A stretch of DNA of 42,180 bases from Rhodococcus rhodnii NBRC 100604 (GTDB lineage Bacteria > Actinomycetota > Actinomycetes > Mycobacteriales > Mycobacteriaceae). Under the pieces are notes generated by a model. The model made no database searches, was not told the origin of the DNA, and was given only the letters and a program-made list of their open reading frames with translations. Below are positions 41,752 to 42,180 of the stretch, piece after piece. Every line of letters starts with the position of its first letter. The stretch's first letter is position 1. The DNA lies in assembly GCF_001894925.1 (NCBI RefSeq), contig NZ_BCXD01000032.1:1-42180 (forward strand), given 5' to 3'. The translations under genes were made by a program, and so were the position numbers.

Positions 41752-42036
41752 ATGGTCAATCCTGGCGTCACAGTAGACACACACGGTCACATCAGCCACG
41801 AGATCGCCAATCGTGTGAGATCCGCGATCGACGAGTCTGACACCAACGCCTACGCGATCGCGTGCGCACTCGGCATCCCGCCCACCACCTTCCGTCGCCA
41901 CGTCCTCGACGGCGGATTCAGCGCGACGGACTTGATCCGCATCGCGCGCCACCTCGACCGGCCGCCCGCCGATCTCTGGCCCGACGACGGCGTCGACCGC
42001 ACCGACGTCGACGACGGGTCACGCAAGGCGTCATGA
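41752..42036 (+). CDS. Small helix-turn-helix protein (Cro- or excisionase-like)
   Basis: A 94-residue protein with NAYAIACALGIPPTTFRRHV, followed by FSATDLIRIARHLDRPPADLWP, resembling the small XRE-like proteins that sit opposite repressors in actinophage switch regions. Leaderless start. Its stop overlaps the next gene by 4 bp (ATGA). Its role could be Cro-like control or excision control. Confidence 0.75.
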   Translation: MVNPGVTVDTHGHISHEIANRVRSAIDESDTNAYAIACALGIPPTTFRRHVLDGGFSATDLIRIARHLDRPPADLWPDDGVDRTDVDDGSRKAS

Positions 42037-42180
42037 GCGCGATCGAGTGGACCGCGGCGATGGAGGAGTGGGTCAAGGAGACCCTCGCCCGCGCCAAGCC
42101 CATCACTTCGCGACAGCGCGAAGTGATCCGGCGCGAGTTCTCCCGATCCGCACACGCCACATCAACACCCCACTCCGGGG
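42033..42180 (+). CDS. 5' part of an unrecognised element gene (runs off window)
   Basis: The ATG overlaps the preceding stop (ATGA) and the frame stays open to the edge (49 codons): AIEWTAAMEEWVKETLARA, then ITSRQREVIRREFSRS. No family recognisable from this part. It seems co-transcribed with the HTH gene. Confidence 0.55.
   Translation, partial: MSAIEWTAAMEEWVKETLARAKPITSRQREVIRREFSRSAHATSTPHSG
42102..42127. repeat. 11-bp perfect inverted repeat inside the last gene
   Basis: ATCACTTCGCG, loop ACAG, CGCGAAGTGAT. A stable hairpin in RNA, inside coding sequence near the start of the partial gene. Confidence 0.85.

Larger units (their letters stand above)
39574..42180 (+). mobile_element. Left part of an integrative element (prophage or ICE)
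   Basis: From the truncated permease to the right edge: large serine recombinase, a small Cys-containing protein, a divergent XRE repressor and HTH protein, and the beginning of a further gene. Serine integrase followed by an immunity-type switch is typical of actinobacterial prophages and integrative elements. The right end is outside the window. Confidence 0.8.

Noticed and set aside
1-42180. CRISPR arrays, rRNA genes, insertion-sequence transposases
   Set aside because: No spaced identical repeats, no rRNA signatures and no transposase-like proteins were found; the only recombinase is the serine integrase.

Overview
The window reads as chromosome of a high-GC, mycolic-acid-containing actinobacterium (order Mycobacteriales, most likely Rhodococcus or a close relative). 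The grounds are an antigen 85-type mycolyltransferase, an EchA6/CtpE/Rv0909-type block syntenic with Mycobacterium tuberculosis Rv0905-Rv0909, a DUF222/HNH (13E12-type) gene, GTG-rich starts, stop/start overlaps, and many leaderless promoters in which TAnnnT lies 6-7 nt before the start codon. The genus is inferred; no rRNA is present.

Layout. 1-2.1 kb (minus): two small membrane proteins, a MacS-like sensor kinase and its LuxR-type response regulator, which lacks the middle of the protein. 2.2-4.3 kb: DUF222/HNH protein and a two-repeat Ltp-domain surface protein. 4.4-6.6 kb (minus): acetaldehyde-type aldehyde dehydrogenase with its DUF779 partner, behind a nested operator that includes a CRP/GlxR-like site. 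6.6-12.1 kb: methyltransferase, aldo/keto reductase, secreted mycolyltransferase, phospholipase D-like protein and flavin monooxygenase. 12.2-17.0 kb: echA6-like, MBL-fold hydrolase, ctpE-like P-type ATPase and Rv0909-like antitoxin. 17.0-19.4 kb: STAS protein, RsbW-like kinase, GAF-ANTAR protein, a small unknown and an HspR-like MerR regulator. 19.5-27.1 kb: lipoprotein lipase, LytS/LytTR two-component pair and two successive 'small membrane protein + SSS symporter' pairs, closed by a strong hairpin. 27.2-32.3 kb: Rv0910-like SRPBCC protein (the usual partner of the Rv0909-like gene, here 10 kb away), LigD without Ku, two paralogous PNPOx-like proteins and a pyruvyltransferase-family protein. 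32.35 kb: tRNA-Arg(CCU). 32.7-39.3 kb: AKR-TetR pair, a secreted lipase homologue that appears to have lost its nucleophile, an unrecognised secreted protein and an NfeD-flotillin pair.

At 39.4 kb an amino-acid permease gene stops after 70 codons where an integrative element begins: a large serine recombinase, a small Cys-containing protein, and a divergent XRE/HTH switch with its own palindrome. The element runs off the right end. This junction is the clearest accessory-DNA boundary in the window.

Functional threads: C2 metabolism (acetaldehyde dehydrogenase and acetate-type symporters, each with a CRP/GlxR-like box), cell-envelope lipid biology (mycolyltransferase, EchA6, lipases, flotillin), and signalling. 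No gene-free stretch exceeds about 300 bases; the longest, 32425-32674, holds the AKR promoter and operator region. No CRISPR array or rRNA was seen.
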